The position numbers and the translations under genes were made by a program. A stretch of 58,660 nucleotides of DNA from Rhodopseudomonas sp. (lineage in GTDB: Bacteria; Pseudomonadota; Alphaproteobacteria; Rhizobiales; Xanthobacteraceae). Shown piece after piece: positions 9,633 through 18,422 of this stretch. The stretch lies in assembly GCA_016124795.1 (NCBI GenBank), contig WGNB01000009.1, positions 1-58,660 of the forward strand, written 5' to 3'. Within the stretch, counting starts at the first letter, position 1; every line of letters starts with the position of its first letter. The notes below the pieces were generated by a model. That model was not told the DNA's origin. It did no database searches and was given only the letters and a program-made list of their open reading frames with translations.

Positions 9633-11564
9633 TCACCAGGTGACGCGCGCGCCGGCCATGCCGGCGAGGCTGCGGCTGCGGCCGGACACGTCGCTGTTGA
9701 CGTTGGCGAACAACGCGGCTTGCCGATTGAAGGCCAGCGTGCCGCCGGCTTCGATGCGGGCGGCGTCGCTGACGACTGGCGTGCCGTCGACGGAGAAACT
9801 CGCGGTCGGCAGCGTGACGAAGGTCGCCTCAATGCCCCGGTCGGGCTTGAATTCATGCTTCCATGACGCGCGCAGGTAAGGCGTCAGGCTCTGGCCGTTG
9901 ATCAATTGATAGCGGGTGTCGAATTGGGCGCCGAGGAACGTCGGCAGCGATGTGACGGTATTGGCCCGATAGCTCAGGCCGAACACGCCGGGCGTGCCGT
10001 TACTCGTGGTTGATGTCTCGGTATAGGCCTGCTGCCAGAGCGCCGCAGGTTCGATCGCCATGAACGGCGTCACGGTGTAGCCCGGCAGGGCGTGCTTCCA
10101 GCCGAGTTCGAGACGTCCGCCAAGCTGGTCGCTGGCAAATCGTCCTTTGGCGTATTCGGTCGTACCGATGCCGGTCAAGGTGCGCTCGGATGTCGTGTCG
10201 ACGCGGGCGTAGTTCAGCGTCGCGGCGATATAGCCGGCGCCAAACGTGTGCATGGTGTAGAGGCCGATATGAGCGGCATCGGCGTGGCCGCTCGATGACA
10301 GGCTGTCGACCGAAAAATGCGACTGGCTGCCGCCGACCGCCATGCCGATCAGAAAGTCGGCGTTGATCTGATGATCGAAGCCGAAAGCGCCACCGAAGGC
10401 ATTCGTCGATTGGTCCGCCGTGCCGTTGGATGCCTGACCGTCGGTGGTTCGTCCGCCGCCGAAGCCGGCGCCCCAGGCGCGCCAGCGATCCGTCGGTTGG
10501 GCTCGGCCCATCGCGGCAAAAGCATCGTAGCCCGGCTTTTTCGTCGACTTGTTGTCGGGTTCGCCGGCATAGCCCAGTGCGCCGCCGCCGGTCGAGACGC
10601 TGCTGCCGCCAGTGCCATTCAACCAGGACAGGCCCTGTTGCATCATTGCATTGCCGAACATCGCACCGGCGGAGAATGAAGCATCCTGAGCCGCCGTGGT
10701 GGCGACGCCGGAGAGCTGGTCGAGCGCGGTGATCGAGGTCGCGGCGAACAGATTGCTGAAGAAGGTTTCGGCGTTCCCCGTCGGTGTTCCCGCATTGTAA
10801 ACGTTCTCGAGGATGTTACCGATCGTGCGCTGGTTCGGCGTTTCGTTCGGCACCCCGTTGAAGGCGACGCGGGTGATGGTCAGATCGAGATTGTTGCCGC
10901 CGGACGGCGTCAGCACGGCGGTGAAAAACGGCGACGACGAGGTGACGCTGTCGAACGAGCCGGTGATGCCGTTAAACGTCGAGACGACGCCAGTGTAGGT
11001 CATCGGCGTGGTGTAGAGACCCGGTTGGATGACAGCGACGAAGTGACCGGCCAGCGTCGCGTTATATGCCAGGATGCTGTCGTTGAAGCCGTTGGCATCG
11101 ACGCGGGCCATGAACCAGCCGCTGGCGGTCTGAATGAAACGGGTGCCGGCCATCGACAGGGTATCGAGTGCGGTATTCGGGTCGGTGATTTCGAGGATGC
11201 CGTTATTGGTGAAACGGTCGATGCCGCTGCCGGCGCTGAGGATCGCGATCAGGCCATCGATGGTGCCGTTGTTGACAATGGTGTCGCCGCTGACGCCGCT
11301 CGGATTGGTCAGCTTGAAAGCCTTGTTCGGATCGTAGCCTTTAATCGTCGCGCCCGATTGCACGGTAATCGTGATGCCGCTCTGCGAGCCGGCATCGTAT
11401 TCGACGGTGGTGCCCGTACAACTGACGGTCGAGCCGGTCTGGTCGCAAGAGGCCCATGCCGTTGTGGCTGGCGCGCTGAAAAACAGGCCAATAACGAAAA
11501 GCGGCGCCGTCCATGCGGACGTCGCCGTCTTATCGCGAAGCAAGGTGGGAATCGCCCAACCCAT
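9633..11564 (-). CDS. Autotransporter outer-membrane beta-barrel protein
   Basis: Type V secretion protein of about 643 residues. An N-terminal signal region with a long hydrophobic stretch ends near AWA/SCDQ. The passenger (roughly residues 45-320) is Gly/Thr/Ser/Asn-rich with repeated beta-strand patterns. The C-terminal autotransporter barrel (roughly 360-643) shows alternating strands and ends in an aromatic residue (ARVTW), as barrel proteins need for BAM recognition. ATG 11564 is preferred to an in-frame GTG at 11573, which sits too close to GGGG. The gene ends 3 nt from the dehydrogenase stop, so the two converge. The ligand or adhesin role is unknown. Confidence 0.87.
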   Translation of the reverse strand: MGWAIPTLLRDKTATSAWTAPLFVIGLFFSAPATTAWASCDQTGSTVSCTGTTVEYDAGSQSGITITVQSGATIKGYDPNKAFKLTNPSGVSGDTIVNNGTIDGLIAILSAGSGIDRFTNNGILEITDPNTALDTLSMAGTRFIQTASGWFMARVDANGFNDSILAYNATLAGHFVAVIQPGLYTTPMTYTGVVSTFNGITGSFDSVTSSSPFFTAVLTPSGGNNLDLTITRVAFNGVPNETPNQRTIGNILENVYNAGTPTGNAETFFSNLFAATSITALDQLSGVATTAAQDASFSAGAMFGNAMMQQGLSWLNGTGGSSVSTGGGALGYAGEPDNKSTKKPGYDAFAAMGRAQPTDRWRAWGAGFGGGRTTDGQASNGTADQSTNAFGGAFGFDHQINADFLIGMAVGGSQSHFSVDSLSSSGHADAAHIGLYTMHTFGAGYIAATLNYARVDTTSERTLTGIGTTEYAKGRFASDQLGGRLELGWKHALPGYTVTPFMAIEPAALWQQAYTETSTTSNGTPGVFGLSYRANTVTSLPTFLGAQFDTRYQLINGQSLTPYLRASWKHEFKPDRGIEATFVTLPTASFSVDGTPVVSDAARIEAGGTLAFNRQAALFANVNSDVSGRSRSLAGMAGARVTW

Positions 11565-11577
11565 AACGCGCACAACC

Positions 11578-11622
11578 CCAATGCCGGCTTATCCAATACC
11601 GGCTTGCCCCAAACCGGTCTGC
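11578..11622. repeat. Three 15-bp tandem repeats in the autotransporter leader
   Basis: Three imperfect 15-bp units run head to tail: CCAATGCCGGCTTAT (11578), CCAATACCGGCTTGC (11593) and CCCAAACCGGTCTGC (11608). They end 13 nt upstream of the preferred autotransporter ATG, so they lie in its leader or promoter. Change of copy number could alter expression; that is inference. Confidence 0.7.
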
Positions 11623-11770
11623 CTTCGACCGCCCGCTGATCCGCATCTTTTGCTCACCGCAAAAGCCCGGCAGGGTTCCACGTGTCGCGGGCAGTCGCTC
11701 GTTTTGATCCGGTGACCAAATGATAACACCGAAAACCTAGCCACAAACCCATTGGGCCACCAGCAGCGTT

Positions 11771-12655
11771 TCAGCCTTTCCGCCGTCCATTTTTGGTTGT
11801 CCCGCGACGGTGCGATGTCGGGGTAGACCGTTTTGTTTTTACGAGGTTTTTGGCCTTTGTCCTGGTTGCGGATTTGGCCGCCGATTTGGTGCGGGTCGGG
11901 GCCGCGGCCGTACGTTTGGCGGCCGGCGGTCGCCAGTTGCCTTCGGCCTTGTCGAGCCGGACGGACCAATATTCGCAGGCGCGCGCCACCGGCATCGGCC
12001 GCAAATTGAACTCGCCGGCAAGCTCGGTTTCGGCTTCGGTCAGCGGTGAGACATTGCCGAGGATATGGGCCTGGATCTGCATCGCGGCGTTGCGGGCGGT
12101 GTAGATGGTGCGGAACATCAGTTCCTCGAGCGTGACGCCGGCGACGGTTGCGCCGTGGCGGCGCATCAGCACGATCCAGTTTGGTCCGAGCGCGCGGGCG
12201 AGCGACGCGCCTTCTTCGGGCTTGGCGACGATCAGCGTGGTGTCGCCGAAATCGTCGCGGCTGTCCCAGAACGGCACCTGCGCGCCCAGGGTCGCGCCGA
12301 GGTGATAGACCGGCTTCAAGGTCATCCCCGAAATGCAGAACGGCAGGATCGAGGTGGCGTGGTGATGGCAGACCGCGTTGACGTCGGGCCGCGCCTTGTA
12401 GATTTCGCCGTGGATGACGCGCTCGCCATAGAGCCGTTCGTCGATCGGCCGCACGATCTCGGAGTCGAGGGTGAATTCGTGAATGTCCTCGGCCTGCACC
12501 AGTTCGGGGGCGCGTGAATAGGACATCAGATAACGGTTAGGGTCGGTCGGGTGGCGCATGGTGACGTGACCGAAAGCGTCGAGCACGCCTTCCTGAGCGA
12601 CGATGCGGTTGGCGCGCGCGAGTTGTTCGCGCGCCTGAGCCAGCGTAAGCGACAT
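11771..12655 (-). CDS. Class II aldolase/adducin family protein
   Basis: Zinc-dependent aldolase-type enzyme (fuculose-phosphate aldolase, ribulose-phosphate epimerase relatives). The core spans about residues 1-225: metal-binding histidines in HGEIYKARPDVNAVCHHHAT and in LMRRHGATVAG are visible. The remaining 60 residues or so form a Lys/Arg/Thr/Ala-rich tail (KRTAAAPTRTKSAAKSATRT and onward) of a kind not found in the catalytic fold, probably disordered and possibly nucleic-acid binding. ATG 12655 has GAGAGGA upstream; the track-long start at 12670 does not. Substrate is unknown and no pathway partner lies next to it. Confidence 0.87.
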   Translation of the reverse strand: MSLTLAQAREQLARANRIVAQEGVLDAFGHVTMRHPTDPNRYLMSYSRAPELVQAEDIHEFTLDSEIVRPIDERLYGERVIHGEIYKARPDVNAVCHHHATSILPFCISGMTLKPVYHLGATLGAQVPFWDSRDDFGDTTLIVAKPEEGASLARALGPNWIVLMRRHGATVAGVTLEELMFRTIYTARNAAMQIQAHILGNVSPLTEAETELAGEFNLRPMPVARACEYWSVRLDKAEGNWRPPAAKRTAAAPTRTKSAAKSATRTKAKNLVKTKRSTPTSHRRGTTKNGRRKG

Positions 12656-12786
12656 GGACGTTCCTCTCATCAGCGTCGTGATATGTTGTCGCGTTCTTTA
12701 GCGCGTTTGGCTGTTCGGCTTCCAGCCTGTCGTTGCGCTAAAGCGGCGGATCGGTTATGCGCCAAGTTTATTATTCGGCGGATCCC

Positions 12787-13656
12787 ATGTCGACGCTGCG
12801 CGCCACTGCCATCGGCTTTTCCGCGATCCTGATGTGGTCGCTGCTGGCGCTGCTGACGGTGGCATCCGGGACGGTGCCGCCATTTCAACTGGCGGCCATG
12901 ACTTTTGCCGTCGGTGGCGCGATCGGCGCGGTCTGGGTGTGGCGGACGAAGACGTGGCATACGCTGCGGCAGCCATTGCGTGTTTGGGCGCTCGGCATTG
13001 GCGGCCTGTTCGGCTATCACGCGCTGTATTTTCTGGCGCTGCGGCTGGCGCCGCCCGCCGAAGCCGGTCTGGTCAATTATCTCTGGCCGCTCTTGATTGT
13101 GTTGTTCTCCGGCCTGCTCCCCGGTGAGCGGCTGCATTGGCACTCGGTCGCCGGCGCTCTTCTCGGCCTTGCCGGGACGGTGATGTTGTTCCTCGGCAAG
13201 GGGCTGGCGCCAACCTTGAATTTTGCCGCCGGGTATAGCGCGGCATTTTGCGCGGCCTTCGTCTGGGCCGGTTATTCGGTATTGTCGCGGCGCTTTGCTG
13301 GCGTGCCGACGGCGGCGGTCGCGGGGTTCTGTCTGGCGACGGCGGCGCTGGCGGCCTTGTGCCATCTGGCCGTGGAGACGACGGTATGGCCGGACAATGC
13401 CGGAGAGTGGCTGGCGGTTCTGGCGCTCGGCATCGGGCCGGTCGGCATCGCGTTTTATGCCTGGGACGTCGGCGTCAAGCGTGGCGACATCCGTTTGCTC
13501 GGCGTCGGTTCTTACACGGCGCCGGTCTTGTCGACGTTGTTTCTGGTGCTCGCCGGCGTCGCCGAGGCGCGCGCCGTGCTGGCGGTGGCCGCGCTGATGA
13601 TCGCCGGCGGCGGGCTGCTGGCGGCGAAAGACATGCTGCGCCGGAAGCCGTCTTGA
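12787..13656 (+). CDS. EamA/DMT family exporter (YddG-like)
   Basis: Ten-helix drug/metabolite transporter of about 289 residues with two EamA repeats (about 5-130 and 145-280). The protein is almost entirely hydrophobic, with short charged loops. The conserved LAPPAEAGLVNYLWPLLIVL block and IAFYAWDVGVKRGDIR in the second half resemble aromatic amino-acid exporters of the YddG group, but substrate assignment from sequence is weak. MSTLRATAIGFSAILMW is the natural N-terminus (ATG 12787). It is divergent from the aldolase gene and converges on the DUF985 cupin gene. Confidence 0.85.
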   Translation: MSTLRATAIGFSAILMWSLLALLTVASGTVPPFQLAAMTFAVGGAIGAVWVWRTKTWHTLRQPLRVWALGIGGLFGYHALYFLALRLAPPAEAGLVNYLWPLLIVLFSGLLPGERLHWHSVAGALLGLAGTVMLFLGKGLAPTLNFAAGYSAAFCAAFVWAGYSVLSRRFAGVPTAAVAGFCLATAALAALCHLAVETTVWPDNAGEWLAVLALGIGPVGIAFYAWDVGVKRGDIRLLGVGSYTAPVLSTLFLVLAGVAEARAVLAVAALMIAGGGLLAAKDMLRRKPS

Positions 13657-13665
13657 TGGCGTCGG

Positions 13666-14094
13666 TTACTTGTTCGGCTGCCAGTCGCGTGGCGCCAGTT
13701 CGAAACCGTCGAACGTGAAGCCGGGTGCGACGGTGCAGCCGACCAGGGTCCAGTCGCCCAGGGATTCGGCCGCCTGCCAGGCGCGCGCCGGCACTGTCAC
13801 CTGCGGAATTTCATCGTTATGGATATCGGCGCCGAGCCGGATGATTTCTTCTTTCGAACCGTCGACGATTTCGAGCTTGAGCGGCGCGCCGGCGTGATAG
13901 TGCCAGATTTCGACGGCGTCGACGCGATGCCAGTGCGAGCGCTCGCCGCGCGCCAGCAGGAACAGGATCGCGGTCGAAGCCGCGCGGCCGTCGACGGTAT
14001 GACTGTCGCGGAAGGTCTCGCGATAGTGTCCGCCTTCCGGATGCGGCTTCAGGTCAAGCTTCCTGATGATGTCGGCGGCGGTCGATCGCGTCAT
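13666..14094 (-). CDS. DUF985 cupin-domain protein
   Basis: A 142-residue single-domain cupin of the DUF985 family. Visible family blocks are LKPHPEGGHYRETFRD, ASTAILFLL, the metal-site-like SHWHRVDAVEIWHYHAG, and the C-terminal VGCTVAPGFTFDGFELA. ATG 14094 (MTRSTAADIIRKL) is the likely start; an upstream GTG at 14106 is also in frame and would abut the gloB stop. It follows gloB on the same strand with almost no gap, implying a two-gene operon. Members bind metal and sugars or other small ligands; the reaction here is unknown. Confidence 0.87.
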   Translation of the reverse strand: MTRSTAADIIRKLDLKPHPEGGHYRETFRDSHTVDGRAASTAILFLLARGERSHWHRVDAVEIWHYHAGAPLKLEIVDGSKEEIIRLGADIHNDEIPQVTVPARAWQAAESLGDWTLVGCTVAPGFTFDGFELAPRDWQPNK

Positions 14095-14106
14095 AGCGGC
14101 TCGCAC

Positions 14107-14874
14107 TTAAAACTTGTTCTTGCGCTCGCGGATTTCCGCGAACACTTCATTGGCCGGTTTGCCGGCCATGCCGATGTCGCAAGCGAGATCGGCGACGTCG
14201 GCGCGCAGGAAGGGATTGGCCAGCTTCTCGTCGCCGATGGTGGTCGGGATCGTCGGTTCGCCGGCGGCCAGCTGCTGGCGGGCTTGCGCCTCGCGCGCCA
14301 CCAGCACGGCGTTGTCCTTGTCGACCGACAACGCGAACTTGATGTTGGCGGCGGTATATTCGTGGCCGCAATAGATCAGCGTCTCGTTCGGCAGGTCGCG
14401 CAGCTTCTTCAGTGAAGTCCACATCTGGTCCATCGTGCCCTCGATGACGCGGCCGCAGCCGATCGAGAACAGCGTGTCGCCGACGAAGGCGAGATTGTCA
14501 GCGTGGAACCAATAGGCGATATGGCCGAGGGTGTGGCCGGGCGTTTCAATCACATTGCCGGTCAGGTTGCCGACCTTGACCTTGCTGCCTTCCTGAACCG
14601 TTTCATCGACGCCGGGAATTTTCGCGGCTTCGGCGGCCGGCGCGACCACGCGGCACTTGTACTTGTCCTTGAGCGCCATGATGCCGTCGGTGTGGTCGGC
14701 ATGATGATGGGTGACCAGAATATCGGTCAGCTTCCAGCCGGTCTGGGCCAGTGCCTTTTCGACGGCGGCCGCCTCCGGCGCGTCGATGGCGGCGGTCGCG
14801 CCGGTTTCCGGGTCATGCAGCAGCACCCCGTAATTGTCGGATCGGCAGGGAAACAGGCGGGTCTGCGCGGCCAT
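14107..14874 (-). CDS. gloB: Hydroxyacylglutathione hydrolase (glyoxalase II)
   Basis: Binuclear-metal hydrolase that converts S-lactoylglutathione to lactate and glutathione in methylglyoxal detoxification; cytoplasmic. The 255-residue protein carries the metallo-beta-lactamase motif THHHADHTDG (from residue 55), further metal ligands in TPGHTLGHIAYW and GDTLF, and CGHEYT with the C-terminal substrate domain (NPFLRADV). It is upstream of the DUF985 cupin on the same strand and divergent from a methyltransferase gene, a familiar arrangement in this order of bacteria. Confidence 0.95.
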   Translation of the reverse strand: MAAQTRLFPCRSDNYGVLLHDPETGATAAIDAPEAAAVEKALAQTGWKLTDILVTHHHADHTDGIMALKDKYKCRVVAPAAEAAKIPGVDETVQEGSKVKVGNLTGNVIETPGHTLGHIAYWFHADNLAFVGDTLFSIGCGRVIEGTMDQMWTSLKKLRDLPNETLIYCGHEYTAANIKFALSVDKDNAVLVAREAQARQQLAAGEPTIPTTIGDEKLANPFLRADVADLACDIGMAGKPANEVFAEIRERKNKF

Positions 14875-15008
14875 GGCGGGGAGTTCCTTTTCGGCGGACG
14901 TGAACGATTTTTACCCTAACACGACGCACAATTATGTCGCATGACGCCCCGGCACAAGCCGAAGATATGTCGCCAATTGCCGCGCCGATTCTGTGCTAGT
15001 GCTAGGCC

Positions 15009-15743
15009 ATGTCGATCGATGTCGTGGACCTGCGCAATTTTTACGGCCAGCGCCTGGGCAAGGTCGCCCGGCGATTCGTCAGCCGGGGCGTCCGCTCGCT
15101 GTGGCGCGATACCAATGGCCAACGTGTGCTCGGGATCGGCTATGCAACGCCTTATCTCGGTTTGTTTCGCGAGGAGGCCGAGCGTTGCCTCGCCTTCATG
15201 CCCGCGAGCCAGGGCGTGCTGAAATGGCCGACGGCGCGGCCGGCGCTGTCGGCTCTGGTCGACGAAAACGAATTGCCGTTGACCGATGGCGCGGTCGATC
15301 GCGTGCTGCTGGTCCACGGGCTCGAAATGACCAATGACCCGGCGGGGCTACTGCGCGAGGTCTGGCGGGTGCTGGCGTCGGGTGGGCGGCTGCTGGCGGT
15401 GGTGCCGAACCGCCGCGGCCTGTGGGCCCGCATGGATACGACGCCGTTTGGCCACGGACGGCCCTATTCGCGGTCGCAGATCAACCAGCTCCTGCGTGAG
15501 ACCTGGTTCACGCCGACCGGCTGGAGCGAGGCGCTGTTCGTGCCGCCGGTGGAACGTGGCTGGTTTCTGCGGTCGGCAGCGGCCTGGGAGCGCACTGGCC
15601 TTACTTTGGCGGCGCCATTTGCCGGCGTTTACCTGGTCGAGGCGACCAAGCAGGTCTATCGCGCCCTCCCGGCGCGCCGCCGCGCCAAGCGCCTGCTGGT
15701 GCCGGCGCTCGAACCGGCGCTGGCGCCGACAGCGCGGACCTGA
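15009..15743 (+). CDS. Class I SAM-dependent methyltransferase
   Basis: A 244-residue methyltransferase of the type-11 group. The SAM-binding region is seen as RVLGIGYATPYLG (about 38-50), with a second landmark ENELPLTDGAVDRVLLVHGLE (split over about 86-106) and the post-core LLREVWRVLASGGRLLAVVPNRRG. A C-terminal basic segment with a hydrophobic run (LTLAAPFAGVYLVEATKQVYR) could lie near the membrane. It shares a 134-bp divergent promoter region with gloB. The methyl acceptor cannot be told from the sequence. Confidence 0.85.
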   Translation: MSIDVVDLRNFYGQRLGKVARRFVSRGVRSLWRDTNGQRVLGIGYATPYLGLFREEAERCLAFMPASQGVLKWPTARPALSALVDENELPLTDGAVDRVLLVHGLEMTNDPAGLLREVWRVLASGGRLLAVVPNRRGLWARMDTTPFGHGRPYSRSQINQLLRETWFTPTGWSEALFVPPVERGWFLRSAAAWERTGLTLAAPFAGVYLVEATKQVYRALPARRRAKRLLVPALEPALAPTART

Positions 15744-15773
15744 CGCGGTCCGCGTTCGTCGCTTCCGCTTTTC

Positions 15774-16574
15774 TTATTCCGGCTGCGGTTGCGGCTGCGA
15801 TTCCTCGCCACCGCTGTTGCCGACGTCCTCGCCCGGCGCCTGGCCGTTGCCGTCGGCGCGGAAGCCGGCGGGATTGCGATGACGACGCCGACGACGGCCG
15901 AAGCGGTCGGGGCGATCGCCTTGTTCATGACCATTTACGCCGCCTGAATTGCCGTTCGGATCGCCCATCGGCAGCGATGGCTGCTGGCCGCCGCCGGTGA
16001 TGAAGGCCGGCAAGCCGCCATGATCGGGCGCGCCATCGGGGGCGGTCATCTGCGGCTGGTGCTGCTGACGGCCATGCTGCGGGCGATTGTGCTGCGGTTG
16101 GTCGCGCGGCGGAAACGGCTGGGCGTCGCGCGGCAGATAAGGCTGCCCTTGTGCCGGTTGCGGCTGGAAGGCCGGGTCGGGCTGGGCGGCGAAGGGCTGC
16201 GCATCGTCGTCGTTATCATCGTAATTGTCGTCGGCGGCGCCGGTCGGCGCGCCCGGCGTCGGTGCCGGATTGTTATAATACGGGTTCTGCTGGCGGAGCT
16301 GTTCCTGAGCGGTGGCGATCAGGCGGAAATAATGTTCGGCGTGCTGGAAGTAGTTCTCGGCGGCAACTGGATCGCCGGAGCTCTGGCTGTCGCGCGCGAG
16401 CTGCATGTATTTTTCGGCGATGTGGGAAGCGGTGCCGCGAATTTTTACGTCGGGACCGTTCGACTCGTAAACGCGCGTGAGGGGGTTCTGGCTTTTGCGG
16501 TGATTGTTATTGTTATTATTGTTGTTGTTATTGTTGTTGCTGCGTCCCCGCATACGCTTCTGACCGTTTCTCAT
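15774..16574 (-). CDS. DUF4167 protein with polyasparagine tract
   Basis: A 266-residue protein whose conserved DUF4167 region is short: RVYESNGPDVKIRGTASHIA and EKYMQLARDSQSSGDPVAAE, up to about residue 80. Before it stands a run of twelve Asn (13-24) inside a strongly basic segment (RNGQKRMRGRS). The long C-terminus is Pro/Gln/Asp/Gly-rich with basic RRRRRHR, and looks disordered. ATG 16574 is chosen for the AGGAAGA 4 nt upstream. Family members are conserved in Rhizobiales and thought to bind RNA or ribosomes from composition, but no function is proven. It is preceded by a 948-nt gap. Confidence 0.88.
   Translation of the reverse strand: MRNGQKRMRGRSNNNNNNNNNNNNHRKSQNPLTRVYESNGPDVKIRGTASHIAEKYMQLARDSQSSGDPVAAENYFQHAEHYFRLIATAQEQLRQQNPYYNNPAPTPGAPTGAADDNYDDNDDDAQPFAAQPDPAFQPQPAQGQPYLPRDAQPFPPRDQPQHNRPQHGRQQHQPQMTAPDGAPDHGGLPAFITGGGQQPSLPMGDPNGNSGGVNGHEQGDRPDRFGRRRRRHRNPAGFRADGNGQAPGEDVGNSGGEESQPQPQPE
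16503..16538 (-). repeat. Asparagine-codon microsatellite (12 codons)
   Basis: Twelve consecutive AAC/AAT codons encode the Asn run of the DUF4167 protein. The mixture of AAC and AAT argues against recent pure slippage, yet the tract is still a likely site of length change between strains. Confidence 0.9.
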
Positions 16575-17522
16575 GTTCTTCCTGTCCGCCAACCTTTTGC
16601 TCTGTTTCGTTTCGCCGCGGTTCATTCCGCCGGCCGCTTGATTTCAAGTCCGCACTTCATGGTGCGCGTTTTATGTCGTCAGTCCCGCCAAGTCCGCTTC
16701 GTCAGTTCAGTGCCGCCATTTCGATATCTCAAGGCCCGCAATTGTAAGCCAGAGTCGTCAAGTCGGTGTCTTCAAGCCGGCGTTGCTGCGTTCGTATCGG
16801 CGCCGTCCCGTCGAATGGTCATGGCAAAATCGATTGGCACATCGATGTTGTCGGCACTGTCGGCATTCGCCGAGCTTTGACCTTGCCAGCCTTGTAATCC
16901 ACTGGATCAAGAAACAGCCGGCCCCTCTTCGCCGGTTGCATCATTCGCGCGATGCCCAGCCAAACGACGCGCCTTATTCAGGATCGCGTTTACCACCACC
17001 GTATTCCGTCAAGCGCTCCCCACTCGTTATTCATCCGCACTTGTAACTGCGACGGCTCACGTTGCTGGCCGGGTTGCGACAGCCTTGCCGCGACGGTCGG
17101 GGCGGCCCCAACGCGCTGGCTTAAAGGCGACGGTCTTAGCCCGCGGCGCTGCCAACTTCCTGTTCAATCGCGTCTCTTACATTTTAAATACGCGGTGCGC
17201 CTGGCTGGCAAAACGTTCAACCCTTAGCTGACGTGTTTGGGTGCCGTATTGCTGCTGCCGGCTTTCGTGATCCGCCATATCTAACAGGCCGCCATATTTA
17301 CCAGGCCGTCGTATTTTATAGGCATTACGGCCTTTAATCGGCTTTGCGGCGCCGCCTCGCAGAGCATCTTGCTCCGGGGTTTCTGGCAGTGCGACCGTCA
17401 CGGGTCGATTCCGTGGCTGGAAGCTAGTCGGTTCTGCTTCATATTCCAAGCGGTTTTTTTGCCGTCGTGGCCGGACCGCGAGATTTACTATTCAGCCTTG
17501 TGAGCCGCGGATCGCCCCTTTT
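16575..17522. other. 948-nt gap between prmC and the DUF4167 gene
   Basis: No convincing gene. It is lower in GC than the flanks and lacks the codon bias of neighbours in all frames. It holds the 17-bp tandem repeats at 17272-17322. A 90-codon minus-strand frame (17177-17449) crosses the repeats, but a 17-bp period is out of phase with codons, and no family is recognised. The region may be a long 5' leader of DUF4167 mRNA, or hold a non-coding RNA. Confidence 0.6.
17272..17322. repeat. Three 17-bp tandem repeats upstream of DUF4167 gene
   Basis: Units CCGCCATATCTAACAGG (17272), CCGCCATATTTACCAGG (17289) and CCGTCGTATTTTATAGG (17306) run directly head to tail. Read on the minus strand, the direction of the DUF4167 gene, each is CC-TA-rich-GGCGG or similar. 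Spacing of 17 bp (about 1.6 helical turns) would put repeated protein sites on differing faces. Confidence 0.7.
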
Positions 17523-18422
17523 CTAGGGCATTTCCGGCGCAACGGCCGCGCTGAGCGCGCGCGCGATACCCGCCAGATCGCGGCGCGCGGGACCTACGGT
17601 TAACCCTGATGCCAACATCAAGGTGCCGACATCGGCCTCTTGTCCGGCGCCGAGTTCGACGATCAGCCGGCCGGCCGGTGCCAGCAGATCGCGGGCCTTG
17701 CCGGCAATCGATCGGTAAATATCGAGGCCGGCGATGCCGCCATCGAGCGCCAGTACCGGATCGTAGTGACGCACTTCCGGATCGAGCGTGGCGATATCGT
17801 CATGCGCGATATAAGGCGGGTTCGAAACGATCAGGTCGAAGGGACCATGGATCGCATCGTGGACCGGAGCGGTAATGTTGCACGCGATGAAATCACAACG
17901 CGCCAACATACCAAGACGTTCCGCGTTATCCCGCGCGACATCGAGCGCGGCCTGACTGACGTCGATGGCGATACCGCGTGCATGGGGCAATTCGCTCAAC
18001 AAGGCCAGGATAATCGCGCCCGATCCGGTGCCGATATCGAGAATGCGGAGTTGCGCCGCACGCAAGCCGCGGCGATCGATCCAGTCGAGCGCTTCCTCCA
18101 CAACCGTTTCGGTATCCGGCCGAGGCACCAGCACGGCGTCGGTCACCCGTAACGGCAGACTCCAGAATTCCTTGACGCCGAAGATGCGCGACACCGGCTC
18201 GCGCACCAGTCGGCGCGCGGCAAGCCCATTGATGGCTTCGGCCTCGTCCGCAGTGAGCGCGCGCTGGCCTTGAACGATCAGGCCGCTACGGTCGAGGTTC
18301 AACGCGTGCGCGATCAACAGACGGGCGTCGGTCTCCGCTTCGTCGATGCCGGCTTGTCGAAAATTATCGCCGAGCACGCGGCGCGCCTGGGCGATGGTTT
18401 GCCCCGCCGCCAGCATGGTCAT
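17523..18422 (-). CDS. prmC: Release factor glutamine methyltransferase
   Basis: Methylates the Gln of the GGQ motif in RF1 and RF2 with SAM, raising termination efficiency. The 299-residue protein has an N-terminal helical domain (about 1-85), then the methyltransferase core with LDIGTGSGAIILALL (about 126-140) and the Gln-binding motif SNPPYIAHDD (about 188-197). Its ATG overlaps the prfA stop by one base (TGATG), so translation is coupled to that of its substrate, RF1. Length and motif set are normal. Confidence 0.96.
   Translation of the reverse strand: MTMLAAGQTIAQARRVLGDNFRQAGIDEAETDARLLIAHALNLDRSGLIVQGQRALTADEAEAINGLAARRLVREPVSRIFGVKEFWSLPLRVTDAVLVPRPDTETVVEEALDWIDRRGLRAAQLRILDIGTGSGAIILALLSELPHARGIAIDVSQAALDVARDNAERLGMLARCDFIACNITAPVHDAIHGPFDLIVSNPPYIAHDDIATLDPEVRHYDPVLALDGGIAGLDIYRSIAGKARDLLAPAGRLIVELGAGQEADVGTLMLASGLTVGPARRDLAGIARALSAAVAPEMP

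Noticed and set aside
17177-17449. 90-codon minus-strand frame in the DUF4167 leader
   Set aside because: Crosses 17-bp repeats that are out of codon phase, lacks family similarity and local codon bias; kept only as a note in the gap entry.
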